64,000 bases of DNA, from positions 1 to 64,000 of the forward strand of contig CAZIVP010000003.1 in the NCBI GenBank assembly GCA_964542915.1, given 5' to 3'. Shown in pieces: positions 13,683 to 22,449 of this stretch. Positions within the stretch are counted from its first letter, which is position 1; the number at the start of each line of letters is the position of its first letter. The stretch comes from CAZIVP01 sp964542915. Its GTDB lineage: Bacteria > Calditrichota > Calditrichia > Calditrichales > Calditrichaceae. The translations under genes and the position numbers were made by a program. The notes beneath the pieces were generated by a model. That model was not told where the DNA came from, ran no database searches, and worked only from the letters and a program-made list of their open reading frames with translations.

Positions 13683-14468
13683 ATGGAACAACATAAATTG
13701 AACCAGATTCCCATCGAAATTCACGATATGACCGTGGCTTATCACAAGAAACCGGTCCTCTGGGATATCGATCTGACGCTTCCCGAAGGGCAACTGATCG
13801 GCGTCATCGGCCCCAACGGTGCCGGTAAAAGCACGCTCATCAAATCCATTCTGGAATTGATTCCCAAAGCCTCGGGCTGGGTTAAAATTTACGGTCGCCC
13901 CTACCGGGAAATGCGTTCGCTGGTCGGTTACGTGCCGCAAAAAGAATCGGTGGACTGGGATTTTCCCGTCAATGTGCGGGAAGTAGTGTTGATGGGATTA
14001 TACGGCCGCCTGGGTTGGTTCCGCCGTCCGGGCAAAGAAGAGACTCGTCTGGCCGAAGAAAGTTTAGAACGGGTAGGTATGGAAGATTATTCAAAACGAC
14101 AGATCAGTCAGCTTTCGGGCGGGCAGCAACAACGTGTATTCCTGGCCCGCGCTCTGGCCCAGGACGCTCAAATTTATTTGATGGACGAACCGTTCGCCGG
14201 CGTGGATGCCTCCACCGAAAAAGCAATCATCCGGTTATTAAACGAGCTGAAAACCAAAGGTAAAACGGTGCTGGTGGTCCACCACGACCTTCAGACGATT
14301 CGGGAATACTTCGACTGGCTTATCATGCTCAACATGCGCATTATCGCCAGCGGCGACGTCGATGCGGTCTACACCAAAGAAAATCTTCAGCGTACGTACG
14401 GCGGGAAATTAACGGTGTTAACAGAGGCCGCCGAGAAGATCGGCCAGGCGGGAGGGCCGCATCAATGA
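13683..14468 (+). CDS. troB: manganese/zinc ABC transporter ATP-binding protein
   Basis: A 261-residue ATPase with Walker A GPNGAGKST (about 43-51), Q-loop YVPQKESVDWDFPV, signature LSGGQQQR, Walker B IYLMDEPFAGVDA and H-loop VVHHDL. The sequence around the Q-loop (SVDWDFPVNVREVV) is characteristic of Mn/Zn importers. It energises uptake through the two permeases that follow. Its stop codon overlaps the next start in ATGA, so expression is coupled. Confidence 0.93.
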   Translation: MEQHKLNQIPIEIHDMTVAYHKKPVLWDIDLTLPEGQLIGVIGPNGAGKSTLIKSILELIPKASGWVKIYGRPYREMRSLVGYVPQKESVDWDFPVNVREVVLMGLYGRLGWFRRPGKEETRLAEESLERVGMEDYSKRQISQLSGGQQQRVFLARALAQDAQIYLMDEPFAGVDASTEKAIIRLLNELKTKGKTVLVVHHDLQTIREYFDWLIMLNMRIIASGDVDAVYTKENLQRTYGGKLTVLTEAAEKIGQAGGPHQ

Positions 14469-15778
14469 TCGATGAAATGTTACGCTTCCTGAGCCTGAGC
14501 GACGCCAACGTCCGGTATGTTTTGCTCGGATCCATGCTGCTCGGAGCAGCGTCCGGCATCGTGGGCACGTTTGCTCTATTGCGCAAGCGAAGCCTGCTTG
14601 GCGACGCCCTGGCCCATGCCGCGCTGCCGGGCGTCGCCATCGGATTTTTACTGACGCTATCCAAGTCCATCATTCCGCTCTTCATCGGTGCGTCGGTAGC
14701 CGGTATTCTGGGCGTACTGACGGTTATCGGCATCACACGGATGGGCCGCATTAAACAGGATGCCGCCATCGGCATTACACTTTCCGTCTTTTTTGGGATT
14801 GGTATTGTATTAATTACTTACATCCAACGTTTGCCAACGGGCAACCAGAGCGGACTGGATCAATATTTGTTCGGGCAGGCCGCTTCCATGCTGCCTCAGG
14901 ATATTTTTATCATGTCAGCCATTTCGATGCTGGTGGTCCTCACTATCGTGCTCTTGTTCAAGGAATTTCGCCTTCTGGTGTTCGATTCCGCTTTTCTGGC
15001 CGCACTCGGTTTTCCGGTTAATCTACTTGATATATTGCTCATGTTTTTGATCGTGCTGGTCGTTATGATCGGCTTGCAGGCGGTCGGCGTTGTACTGATG
15101 GTAGCCCTGTTGATTACGCCCGCGGCGGCCGCACGCTTCTGGACCGATCATTTAGCCCGGATGCTCGGAATCGCAGCGCTGTTCGGCGGTTTATCGGGTT
15201 TGTTCGGAACCTTTTTTAGCTCGCTGGCGCCGAAGCTGTCCACGGGGCCGATTATGGTGTTAACCGCAACGCTTTTCTTTATTATCTCGGCCGTCTTCGC
15301 GCCGGGTCGCGGCTTAATCGCCAAATGGAAGATGCACCGCGCCAACCGTAAACGTATGCAGGAAGAACATCTCTTGCGTTCGGCCTTTGAATGGCTGGAG
15401 CTGCATCCCACCGCCGACCGCATCCCCGTTAAAGCCATGATCGGACGCACCGAATTATCGCTGCACAGACTCAAGCGCGTCGCAGCGGCCCTGCGCGTAA
15501 AACACATGCTTGGATTTGTGGACGATAACGAACACTTTCTTCTGACCAGAAAAGGCTACCGCCGGGCGAAAACCATTGTTAAAAGTCACCGGCTGTGGGA
15601 GTATTATTTGCTCTATCGGATGCAACTTCAGGAGGATCATGTGCACCGCGACGCCGACGCTGTCGAGCATATTCTCACGGAGGATATGATCGCCAAAATC
15701 GAAGCCATGTTACAAAAAGAAGGGATGGATACCGGCCGCATAGTCAGTGTGCATCCGTTACATAAATGGGAGTCTTAA
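14465..15778 (+). CDS. troC: metal ABC permease fused to C-terminal DtxR/MntR-like sensor domains
   Basis: A 437-residue protein. Residues 1 to about 285 form an ABC-3 family permease with 8-9 membrane segments (family motif SLLGDALAHAALPGVAIG at 43-60). After a basic linker (MHRANRKR, 290-297) comes a winged-helix-like segment (about 300-370) and a DtxR-type metal-binding/dimerization helix pair. Residues H375, E379, H394, D398, E401 and H402 have exactly the spacing of H76, E80, H95, E99, E102 and H103 in the MntR encoded upstream. Typical family permeases end near residue 285. I infer that the soluble tail senses cytoplasmic metal and may gate transport or bind partners; DNA binding is possible but unproven. 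Confidence 0.9.
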   Translation: MIDEMLRFLSLSDANVRYVLLGSMLLGAASGIVGTFALLRKRSLLGDALAHAALPGVAIGFLLTLSKSIIPLFIGASVAGILGVLTVIGITRMGRIKQDAAIGITLSVFFGIGIVLITYIQRLPTGNQSGLDQYLFGQAASMLPQDIFIMSAISMLVVLTIVLLFKEFRLLVFDSAFLAALGFPVNLLDILLMFLIVLVVMIGLQAVGVVLMVALLITPAAAARFWTDHLARMLGIAALFGGLSGLFGTFFSSLAPKLSTGPIMVLTATLFFIISAVFAPGRGLIAKWKMHRANRKRMQEEHLLRSAFEWLELHPTADRIPVKAMIGRTELSLHRLKRVAAALRVKHMLGFVDDNEHFLLTRKGYRRAKTIVKSHRLWEYYLLYRMQLQEDHVHRDADAVEHILTEDMIAKIEAMLQKEGMDTGRIVSVHPLHKWES

Positions 15779-15781
15779 CCT

Positions 15782-17053
15782 ATGGAAATGTCTGCCGCAT
15801 TCTGGATTATTCTTACGGGAATCCTGGTCGCGGCTTCTTGCGGTCTGCTGGGTTCATTCCTGGTATTGCGCAAAATGTCGCTACTGGGCGATGCCATCAG
15901 TCACGCGGTTTTACCGGGCATTGCTATCGCATTTCTGTTATCGGCTTCGCGCGATATTTTCCCGATGATCATCGGCGCCGCCGCTTTCGGTCTGTTGACG
16001 GTGTTTCTGATCGAAACCCTGCATAAAAAGTGGCGCGTACAGGAAGACGCTTCCATCGGTATCATTTTTACCGCGCTGTTCGCGATTGGCGTCATTCTGA
16101 TAACAGCGCTGGCAGGCCACATCGATCTCGATCAGGAATGTGTGTTATACGGCGAGATTGCCTACACGCCATGGGATGTATTAGTCGTCGGGGGCCAGGA
16201 AATCGGTCCGCGCCCGGTCTGGCTGCTTGGAACGGTGTTTGTCATCGATATTCTTTTCATTCTGTTGTTTTACAAAGAGCTGCTGATCTCATCCTTTGAT
16301 CCGGGACTGGCCCTTTCACTTGGCTTTAACGTTTCGCTGATTCATTACCTGTTTATGGGCGCCGTGTCGCTGACCACCGTGGCGGCGTTTGAATCGGTCG
16401 GAGCAATCCTGGTAGTGGCCATGCTGATCGTTCCGGGCGCAACCGCCTATTTGTGGACAGACCGGTTGCAAGTCATGCTCGTGTTATCGGTGCTGGTGGG
16501 CGCTGTTTCCGCAGTGGGCGGTTACATTCTGGCCGTCTATTGGAACAGCTCTATTGCAGGCGCCATGACCGTCGCCGCCGGTTTGCTTTTTGCACTTTCT
16601 GTGGTCTTTTCACCGCGTTACGGACTGTTGGGGCGTTTGGTCAATCGTTTTAAACTGGGATTGCAATACGCGTCGGATCATATTCTATTGATATTATACC
16701 GACAACTGGAGCAGGAGGCCGCCGGCGCTCTGCGGCTCAATGCGATTTACGACGCCACCAGCACCTCCCGACTGCAGGCGCGGTTCGCCTTCGCCCTGAA
16801 CCGGCGTTCGGGGCTGCTCGAAAAACGAAATAAACATATTCATTTGACCGAGCGGGGTCGGGAAAAAGCCAGAGAACTGTTGCAGGCTCACCGCCTCTGG
16901 GAATCGTTTGCCAGCAGGGCACTGGCGCTGCCTCAGGATCATCTGCACGATTCGGCGCACCGTATGGAGCACTTTATCGACGCGCCCTTACGAAGTAAAA
17001 TCAGCGCCTCGATTGAGACTGAAGATGACCGTAGTAAAGACCATAACCCCTGA
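15782..17053 (+). CDS. troD: second metal ABC permease, also fused to DtxR/MntR-like sensor domains
   Basis: A 423-residue paralogue of the preceding protein. The permease part (about 1-285) has the motif SLLGDAISHAVLPGIAIA (33-50) and several membrane segments. The cytoplasmic tail has a weaker winged-helix-like part (about 300-365, ending HLTERGREKA). It then has the ligand series H370, E374, H389, H393, E396, H397, again with MntR spacing but histidine at the fourth position. It follows troC by three bases with a GGGAG ribosome-binding site. The two permeases probably form a heterodimer, which would bring the two sensor tails together. It ends in an acidic SIETEDDRSKD tail. Confidence 0.88.
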   Translation: MEMSAAFWIILTGILVAASCGLLGSFLVLRKMSLLGDAISHAVLPGIAIAFLLSASRDIFPMIIGAAAFGLLTVFLIETLHKKWRVQEDASIGIIFTALFAIGVILITALAGHIDLDQECVLYGEIAYTPWDVLVVGGQEIGPRPVWLLGTVFVIDILFILLFYKELLISSFDPGLALSLGFNVSLIHYLFMGAVSLTTVAAFESVGAILVVAMLIVPGATAYLWTDRLQVMLVLSVLVGAVSAVGGYILAVYWNSSIAGAMTVAAGLLFALSVVFSPRYGLLGRLVNRFKLGLQYASDHILLILYRQLEQEAAGALRLNAIYDATSTSRLQARFAFALNRRSGLLEKRNKHIHLTERGREKARELLQAHRLWESFASRALALPQDHLHDSAHRMEHFIDAPLRSKISASIETEDDRSKDHNP

Positions 17054-17124
17054 TCCCAATCATAGTCAAACGTTTAATAAGCTTTATAAGTGGTAATTTA
17101 AAGCGTCAGATATTTCTGATTTCC

Positions 17125-17149
17125 ACCGCATTCCTGAGGGAACGGCGGT
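17125..17149 (+). terminator. possible terminator hairpin after the metal-transport operon
   Basis: ACCGC pairs with GCGGT around an inner TTCC-TGAG-GGAA stem with a small bulge, followed by TTTCTG rather than a long T run. A moderate hairpin, plausible as the end of the operon. Confidence 0.35.
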
Positions 17150-17344
17150 TTCTGTCCTGAAATTGTCGTTCTTTTTATCGGATTCTAAAAGGACAAAACA
17201 CCCTTATGTTTGTATCCTCTTCCCGTTTCAAGCACCGCATTTATGCAAAATTTATGAGAACGTTATGAATCGGTGAGACTTTCTCGTAATCGCCCGGCGT
17301 TTATATCGTCTAAACTTAAAAACAAACGACGACGGGTGTGTATT

Positions 17345-18298
17345 ATGCGCTCTATTTATGTGATCCTGTTTTTACTGTTCAGCACGCAAATCGATGTAAG
17401 GGCCCAGGCCTGTTGTTCCGCCGGTACGCCGTTGTTAAGCACCATGGAAACCTCCGCAACACCGGCCGGCGCCATGACCGCCTCCCTGACATACGAATAC
17501 AATCAACTGCAGGATGTGGTGTACGGGAGCGATGAAATCGAAGGCCTGCGCCAGCGTCTCAGCCAATCCATGTTACTGGAGCTTTCGTACGGATTGAATA
17601 TGCGCTGGTCGTTTGCCGCTCTGTTCAGCTTTAACCGCCAAACCCGGCAGTTGAACAGTCCCACATCTTCCGACAGCCGAAATAAGCTCAGCACCGGTGG
17701 TTTGGGTGACGCCATGATCCTCGCGAAATATAACCTCATTCCGTTAACGCTGCCGCGCCAGTTGCAACTGACCGTGGGCGGCGGCGTGAAAGCGCCCACC
17801 GGTCGCTCCGATCTGAAAGAGAACGGTTTTTTACTGCCCGCCGATATGCAGCCCGGAACGGGATCGTGGGACGCACTGGTTTGGCTGTACGGGTACAAGG
17901 GCTTTCTACCGGCAGTTCAGGCACAACTATTCGGCAGCGCATCTTATCGTATCAACGGGCCGAACGACCGCTACCAATCAATCAATCTCGATACAGAGGG
18001 CTACCGCTTCGGCAATGTACTGAATGTGCAACTAGGCGGCGCTTACCGCACGCTTTCATATTTCGATTTCACGCTTCGCGCCCGCTATATCCACCGCAAA
18101 CGGGATCAACTGAGCGGAACGGGCGTCAATAATACCGGCGGGCAGTGGTTCTATATCGTACCCGGCCTGAATATTAATATCAAAAACATATCCCTGCACC
18201 TGAACGGGCGCCTGCCGTTATACAGAGATCTGAACGGCATTCAGCTGACAACAAGCTATGCCTTCAAAACCGCCGTATTCTATCAATTTAATTTATAA
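17345..18298 (+). CDS. outer-membrane beta-barrel protein with N-terminal ACC motif
   Basis: A 317-residue protein of unknown specific function. A signal peptide (IYVILFLLFSTQIDVRA) is followed by QACCSAGTPLL, a double-cysteine opening I recall in a family of uncharacterised FCB barrel proteins. The rest is amphipathic strands ending AVFYQFNL, a typical barrel terminus. The ATG at the signal peptide is preferred to an upstream in-frame one (17273) because the extra 24 residues are basic and unlike a signal sequence. The DUF3179 lipoprotein gene follows 20 bp later, so the two are probably cotranscribed and act together in the envelope. Confidence 0.72.
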   Translation: MRSIYVILFLLFSTQIDVRAQACCSAGTPLLSTMETSATPAGAMTASLTYEYNQLQDVVYGSDEIEGLRQRLSQSMLLELSYGLNMRWSFAALFSFNRQTRQLNSPTSSDSRNKLSTGGLGDAMILAKYNLIPLTLPRQLQLTVGGGVKAPTGRSDLKENGFLLPADMQPGTGSWDALVWLYGYKGFLPAVQAQLFGSASYRINGPNDRYQSINLDTEGYRFGNVLNVQLGGAYRTLSYFDFTLRARYIHRKRDQLSGTGVNNTGGQWFYIVPGLNINIKNISLHLNGRLPLYRDLNGIQLTTSYAFKTAVFYQFNL

Positions 18299-18318
18299 CA
18301 ACAGAAAGGAGCAGCGCC

Positions 18319-19413
18319 ATGCAACGCATGTATTTAATAACGCTGTTATTTATTTTGTCAGGATTGACGCTCGCTTGTAATGAAGAGTCCAATCCTTCCT
18401 CGATTACTGACGGCGACGGCGAATGGTTGATTCCTCAAAACCAGGTGGTGGACGGCGGACCGGGCAAGGACGGCATCCCTGCCCTCAGCAATCCCGACTT
18501 TGTCGGCGTCGGCGAAGCCGGCTACCTGGACGACGAGGACCTGGTGATTTTGCACAAGAACGGCAGCGAGGTTCGGGTGTATCCGCACGGCATTCTGGAC
18601 TGGCACGAAATCATCAACGATGATTTCAACGGCGAAAAACTCACCGTATCTTACTGTCCCCTCACCGGCTCCGCCGTGGGCTACGGGCGGGTATTAAACA
18701 AAAACGGGCAGCAGAATACGACCACCTTCGGCGTTTCCGGTTTGCTTTACAATAACAACCTGATTTTATACGACCGCTGGACGGACAGCTTCTGGTCGCA
18801 AATGAAGCTGGAGTGCGTACACGGCCCGCTGGTCGGTCAGAAGGGTCGTTTCAAGCATCTCGTCGAAACACGATTCGGCACTCTGAAAAAGCTCTATCCT
18901 CAGGCGCAGGTCGTCTCCAGCCAGACCGGAATTTACGGCCCGAATCAATATCGTATTTATCCTTACGGCGATTATAAACAAAACCATGACCGTTTGCTCT
19001 TCCCGATCAGCCACGACGACCAGCGATTGCCGAGAAAAGAGCGCGTACTGGGCGTTATCGAGGAAAGCGTGAAGGCCTATACCTTCGATCACGTCGGTCA
19101 GGATTTAACGGTGATCAATGATACCTTCGGCGGTAAGCCCATCGTGGTGGTTGGCAGCCAATCCCTCGACCTGTTGCTGGCTTATTACCGGCAGGATGCC
19201 GGCAACCATACCTTCGAATTTCAGGCAAGCGAACAAGCGTTGCCGGCCGTAATGAAGGACAATAAGGGCAATGTTTACAACCTGTTCGGAGAAGTCATCG
19301 ACGGGCCGGATATGGGCTTTCGTCTGGAAGCAACCCGCTCGTTTATCGCCTTCTGGTTCGCCTGGGGCGCTTTTTATCCCAATATCTCGATTTACCAGCC
19401 GGACGGATCCTGA
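18319..19413 (+). CDS. DUF3179 domain-containing lipoprotein
   Basis: A 364-residue lipoprotein (lipobox LTLAC, cysteine about residue 20). The body matches the DUF3179 family by its hallmark segments VSYCPLTGSAVGYGR, FGVSGLLYNNNLILYDR and SFWSQMKLECVHGPLVG. The biochemical role of the family is not established; the conserved CPLT cysteine suggests a binding or redox site. It is translated from a GAAAGGAGC ribosome-binding site just after the ACC-motif barrel gene, suggesting a periplasmic-facing partner of that protein. It is complete, with no oddities seen. Confidence 0.85.
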   Translation: MQRMYLITLLFILSGLTLACNEESNPSSITDGDGEWLIPQNQVVDGGPGKDGIPALSNPDFVGVGEAGYLDDEDLVILHKNGSEVRVYPHGILDWHEIINDDFNGEKLTVSYCPLTGSAVGYGRVLNKNGQQNTTTFGVSGLLYNNNLILYDRWTDSFWSQMKLECVHGPLVGQKGRFKHLVETRFGTLKKLYPQAQVVSSQTGIYGPNQYRIYPYGDYKQNHDRLLFPISHDDQRLPRKERVLGVIEESVKAYTFDHVGQDLTVINDTFGGKPIVVVGSQSLDLLLAYYRQDAGNHTFEFQASEQALPAVMKDNKGNVYNLFGEVIDGPDMGFRLEATRSFIAFWFAWGAFYPNISIYQPDGS

Positions 19414-19434
19414 GGCACCGCAGCGGCGCAGCGA

Positions 19435-19457
19435 TCAAACGCATCCTTGCCGTTTGA
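19435..19457. terminator. hairpin between convergent genes
   Basis: TCAAACG, a 9-base loop, CGTTTGA: a perfect 7-bp stem in the 65-base space between the convergent DUF3179 and cytochrome genes. There is no T run on either side, so it may end or protect either transcript only weakly. Confidence 0.35.
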
Positions 19458-19478
19458 ACGACGACGGCGGGATGCTAT

Positions 19479-20456
19479 CTACTTCTCCGCCGTAAAGCGC
19501 TCCACCGAATGATCGACGGGCTCCACCGTCTCCAGGTAGCGGAAAATGGCGCGTAAATCCGATTCCTTCATTCCGGCGTACATATTCCAGGGCATGAACG
19601 TGTTAAAATCATTGGGTCCGACCTTTGCCAGTTCGGCGGCATCCTGATAGCTCTTAAAGCGTTCGATGAATACTTCTGCCGTCCAGTAACCGATACCGGT
19701 CTCTTTGTGAGGCGTAATATTCATGGAGCGCACCACGCCGCCCCCGGGCATGCCGAATTCGAAGCCGCCCGCCAGGGTCATCGCCTTGATCGGTTTTCCC
19801 TTTTCCTGCGGCGTGTGGCAATACACACAGCCGGCGACCTGGGTTAAATAGCGGCCGTATTGTACGGTATCCGATTGCGGCGGGCGTACGCCGGGCTCCG
19901 TATCCGACGGAATGGTGTTCATAATGAGATTCATGGGGAAATTGGCCTGCGATTCCGGGGTCTCGTGTTCGATGGGCTCGAGCGTACGCACATAGGCGAT
20001 GATGGCTTTCACATCGCGCGGATCGAGTTGGGCGTACTCTTTATATGGCATGATTGGGAAGAGAGCTTCGCCGTCTTTGGTAACGCCGGTCGTAATAAGG
20101 CGGTACAATTCGCCGTCCGTCCAATCGCCGACAGCGGCCGGGGTGATATTTTTTGCATAGAACGTTCCGGGCAGTCCCATACCCTCATCGAACACTTCAC
20201 CGCCCTGCCCTTCCGTACCTTTTTTAATGGGACCCGAGAAACGTGTCCAATCACGTTGGGAGTGGCAGTCGATACAGACGGCTACATGGTTGGCCAGATA
20301 GGCGCCGCGCTCAATTTGTTGCGGCGTTCCTTCGATGGACAGGTCGGGCGCCGGACTCACATCCGGTAACATGTAGTTAAGATATATGAATCCCCCGAGT
20401 ATAACCATAATGATAAGAGCAACGAGGACAGCAAAAACAGTCAGGAGTTTACGCAT
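19479..20456 (-). CDS. membrane-anchored diheme cytochrome c
   Basis: A 325-residue protein with an N-terminal membrane anchor (residues 4-29, uncleaved or signal-anchor) and two c-type heme motifs, CIDCH (C61-H65) and CVYCH (about residue 215). Each sits in a cytochrome-c-like domain starting GxYLxxxxxC, with distal methionine candidates in FPIMPYKEY and FMPWNMYAG. This layout resembles the diheme subunits that take electrons from periplasmic flavo- or molybdo-dehydrogenases. The start was chosen at the ATG after AAGGAGG; an open frame extends much further upstream without meaning. Its electron partner is unknown, though the aldehyde oxidoreductase and the GMC enzyme in this window are candidates. 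Confidence 0.85.
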   Translation of the reverse strand: MRKLLTVFAVLVALIIMVILGGFIYLNYMLPDVSPAPDLSIEGTPQQIERGAYLANHVAVCIDCHSQRDWTRFSGPIKKGTEGQGGEVFDEGMGLPGTFYAKNITPAAVGDWTDGELYRLITTGVTKDGEALFPIMPYKEYAQLDPRDVKAIIAYVRTLEPIEHETPESQANFPMNLIMNTIPSDTEPGVRPPQSDTVQYGRYLTQVAGCVYCHTPQEKGKPIKAMTLAGGFEFGMPGGGVVRSMNITPHKETGIGYWTAEVFIERFKSYQDAAELAKVGPNDFNTFMPWNMYAGMKESDLRAIFRYLETVEPVDHSVERFTAEK

Positions 20457-20797
20457 AACGCCTCCTTGGTTTAGGTTGGACGAAAACGGCAGGGGCAGGT
20501 TCGCCCGCCGAACGATTATATATCTCCGTGAGGGAATGATCGATAAAACCCGAACTTTACCGGTGGATATTTCGCGCTGCTCAAATTCCGACCGAATTGT
20601 GACATCGGTCAATCCGTTATTGCTTCTATGCAGAGTGTTAAATCTTAAATTATGATAGCAGACAACGCATTGAAATGGCATCCTATCATTGTAGTCAATC
20701 TGAATCAGATATGAGAAATGCTCAAGAAATTTGATTATTAAACGATCCTGTTCTATGTTTAGCGTGGTGATTATGAAAGAATACAGGAAAGCGAGGT
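20457..20797. other. divergent intergenic region between cytochrome c and CheY-like genes
   Basis: It contains the strong AAGGAGG ribosome-binding site of the cytochrome gene (20461-20467 on the plus coordinate) and must hold promoters for both directions. I found no clear -35/-10 pair, operator or small gene. Confidence 0.4.
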
Positions 20798-21193
20798 ATG
20801 AAATCCTTAATTGTCGATGATGTACTCTTAATTCGAAAATTCTTAATCCGGATTTTATCCGAATACGGTCATTGTGATTCGGTCGAGGATGGACACAAGG
20901 CGCTTTCGTTCCATTCGGAGGCATTTCAAAAAAGAGAACCGTACCAGCTTTTATGTCTCGATATCATGATGCCCAATTTGGACGGCCTCCAGGTTTTAAA
21001 ACGTATAAGAAATTTCGAACAATCGCATCATATCGGCGCCAATGATAAAATAAAAATCATTATGATCACCTCCATGAAAGAGCTGAGTTATGTGAATCGG
21101 GCCCTTGAATTCGGATGCGACGACTACGTAGTAAAACCCATCGAAACCGATCTTCTCATACAAAAATTAAAACATTTAAAATTAATCGATTAG
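20798..21193 (+). CDS. single-domain response regulator (CheY-like)
   Basis: A 131-residue receiver domain without an output domain. The acidic pocket is D7/D8, the phosphoacceptor is D55 (CLDIMMPNLDG), and T91 and K113 (VVKPIE) complete the switch. It ends four residues after the final helix. It probably relays or sinks phosphoryl groups, or controls a partner by protein contact. No kinase gene is adjacent; the nearest in the window is at about 56-58 kb. A purine-rich GCGAGGT precedes the ATG. Confidence 0.88.
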   Translation: MKSLIVDDVLLIRKFLIRILSEYGHCDSVEDGHKALSFHSEAFQKREPYQLLCLDIMMPNLDGLQVLKRIRNFEQSHHIGANDKIKIIMITSMKELSYVNRALEFGCDDYVVKPIETDLLIQKLKHLKLID

Positions 21194-21546
21194 CGATCCC
21201 ACACTTGTTCAAAATGAATTATAGATTGATACCTGAACACCGCTGAGACCCAACCCCAGGGGATTCAGGAGGGAGGGTTTGAACCGCGAACACATCATCC
21301 TTAAATTATGAATAAACAACAGGACTGATTTTCAACTTCATTTATCTTGGACAGTAATATAGCGACACGAACAACCACAGAGACCTGCTTGGGAGAAATT
21401 CGCCACCGTTGTGTATCGATACAATAGCCCGCCATCACGGTGCATAGGCGTGTGTGCAGAGGACGCGGCTCAGACAGGCGGCGGTTCTGTTACGGCATTA
21501 CCGGTCGCCCCGTTATTCACATTGATACCTTGAGGAGCAGCCTTCC
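21194..21546. other. intergenic region with a degenerate dispersed-repeat fragment
   Basis: No gene recognised. Around 21281 the plus strand has GAACCGCGAACACATCATCC and near 21375 AACCACAGAGACC, faint relatives of the dispersed repeat but in the opposite orientation. The right end holds the GAGGAG ribosome-binding site for the DUF72 gene. Confidence 0.35.
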
Positions 21547-22449
21547 ATGACGAAACATGCTCAACAAAACCGTTCGCGGCTGCACATCGGCGCCTGCAGC
21601 TGGAAGTACCCATCATGGACCGGTCTCGTTTACGACAAGCAAAGCGATGACAGCTACCTGCAGCAGTACGCCCGACGCTTCGCCACCGTCGAGATCGACC
21701 AGTGGTTCTGGTCGCTCTTTCCCGGCGATAAGGTACGCCTGCCCGATGCGGCCGTCGCCGAAGCATACAACGCCTCCGTGCCGCCGGCATTTATCTTCGC
21801 CGTCAAGGTTCCCAACAGCATCACCCTCACACACCATTATTCCAAAAACAAACAACAGCCGCTGCAGCCCAATCCCTACTTTTTGTCCGGCGATTTGTTT
21901 GCAGAATTTCTGGAGCGCCTGGCGCCCATGCACGATAAACTCGGCCCGCTGATCTTTCAGTTCGAATACCTCAACAAACAAAAAATGCCCGGACAGGCCG
22001 CCTTCCTCGAACGCCTGCACGCCTTTTTCGGGCAGCGTCCTTCGGGCTTCCACTACGCCGTCGAAATCCGTAATCCTAATTATCTGAATCGCGCCTATTT
22101 CGAGTTTTTGCAGGAACGGCGCCTAACGCCCGTCTTTCTGCAGGGCTACTACATGCCGCCGGTTACGGAGGTCTTCGGTAAATACGAACCGTTTATGCCA
22201 AAGCGGGCGGTGATTCGTTTGCACGGTCCCAACCGCAAGGAGATCGAGGCACAGACGCAGAAGCAGTGGAACCGCATTGTCGCGCCGAAGTCCAATGAGC
22301 TCAACGGCATCGCTGAAATGATCGAGCGCATGCTGGACAAAGAGTTGGAGGTTTACGCTTACGCCAACAACCATTACGAGGGCTCTGCGCCGCTGACCGC
22401 CGAACGACTGCGGGAGGCTGTTGAAGGGGCAGGCACCACATCATTTTGA
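21547..22449 (+). CDS. DUF72 (YecE-like) TIM-barrel protein
   Basis: A 300-residue member of the DUF72 family, recognised by the opening IGACSWKYPSWTGLVY, the VEIDQWFWSLF segment, the FAVKVPNSITLTH strand and the late YAYANNHYEGSAP motif. The family adopts a TIM-barrel fold; the function is unknown although conserved acidic and aromatic residues line a pocket. Compared with many members, the usual EVNSTFY stretch reads EIDQWFW, the variant subgroup. It has a GAGGAG ribosome-binding site and no operon partner. Confidence 0.88.
   Translation: MTKHAQQNRSRLHIGACSWKYPSWTGLVYDKQSDDSYLQQYARRFATVEIDQWFWSLFPGDKVRLPDAAVAEAYNASVPPAFIFAVKVPNSITLTHHYSKNKQQPLQPNPYFLSGDLFAEFLERLAPMHDKLGPLIFQFEYLNKQKMPGQAAFLERLHAFFGQRPSGFHYAVEIRNPNYLNRAYFEFLQERRLTPVFLQGYYMPPVTEVFGKYEPFMPKRAVIRLHGPNRKEIEAQTQKQWNRIVAPKSNELNGIAEMIERMLDKELEVYAYANNHYEGSAPLTAERLREAVEGAGTTSF

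Noticed and set aside
19479..20924. Longer version of the diheme cytochrome starting at 20924
   Set aside because: The extra 156 residues overlap the CheY-like gene and are not protein-like; AAGGAGG and the membrane anchor fix the start at 20456.
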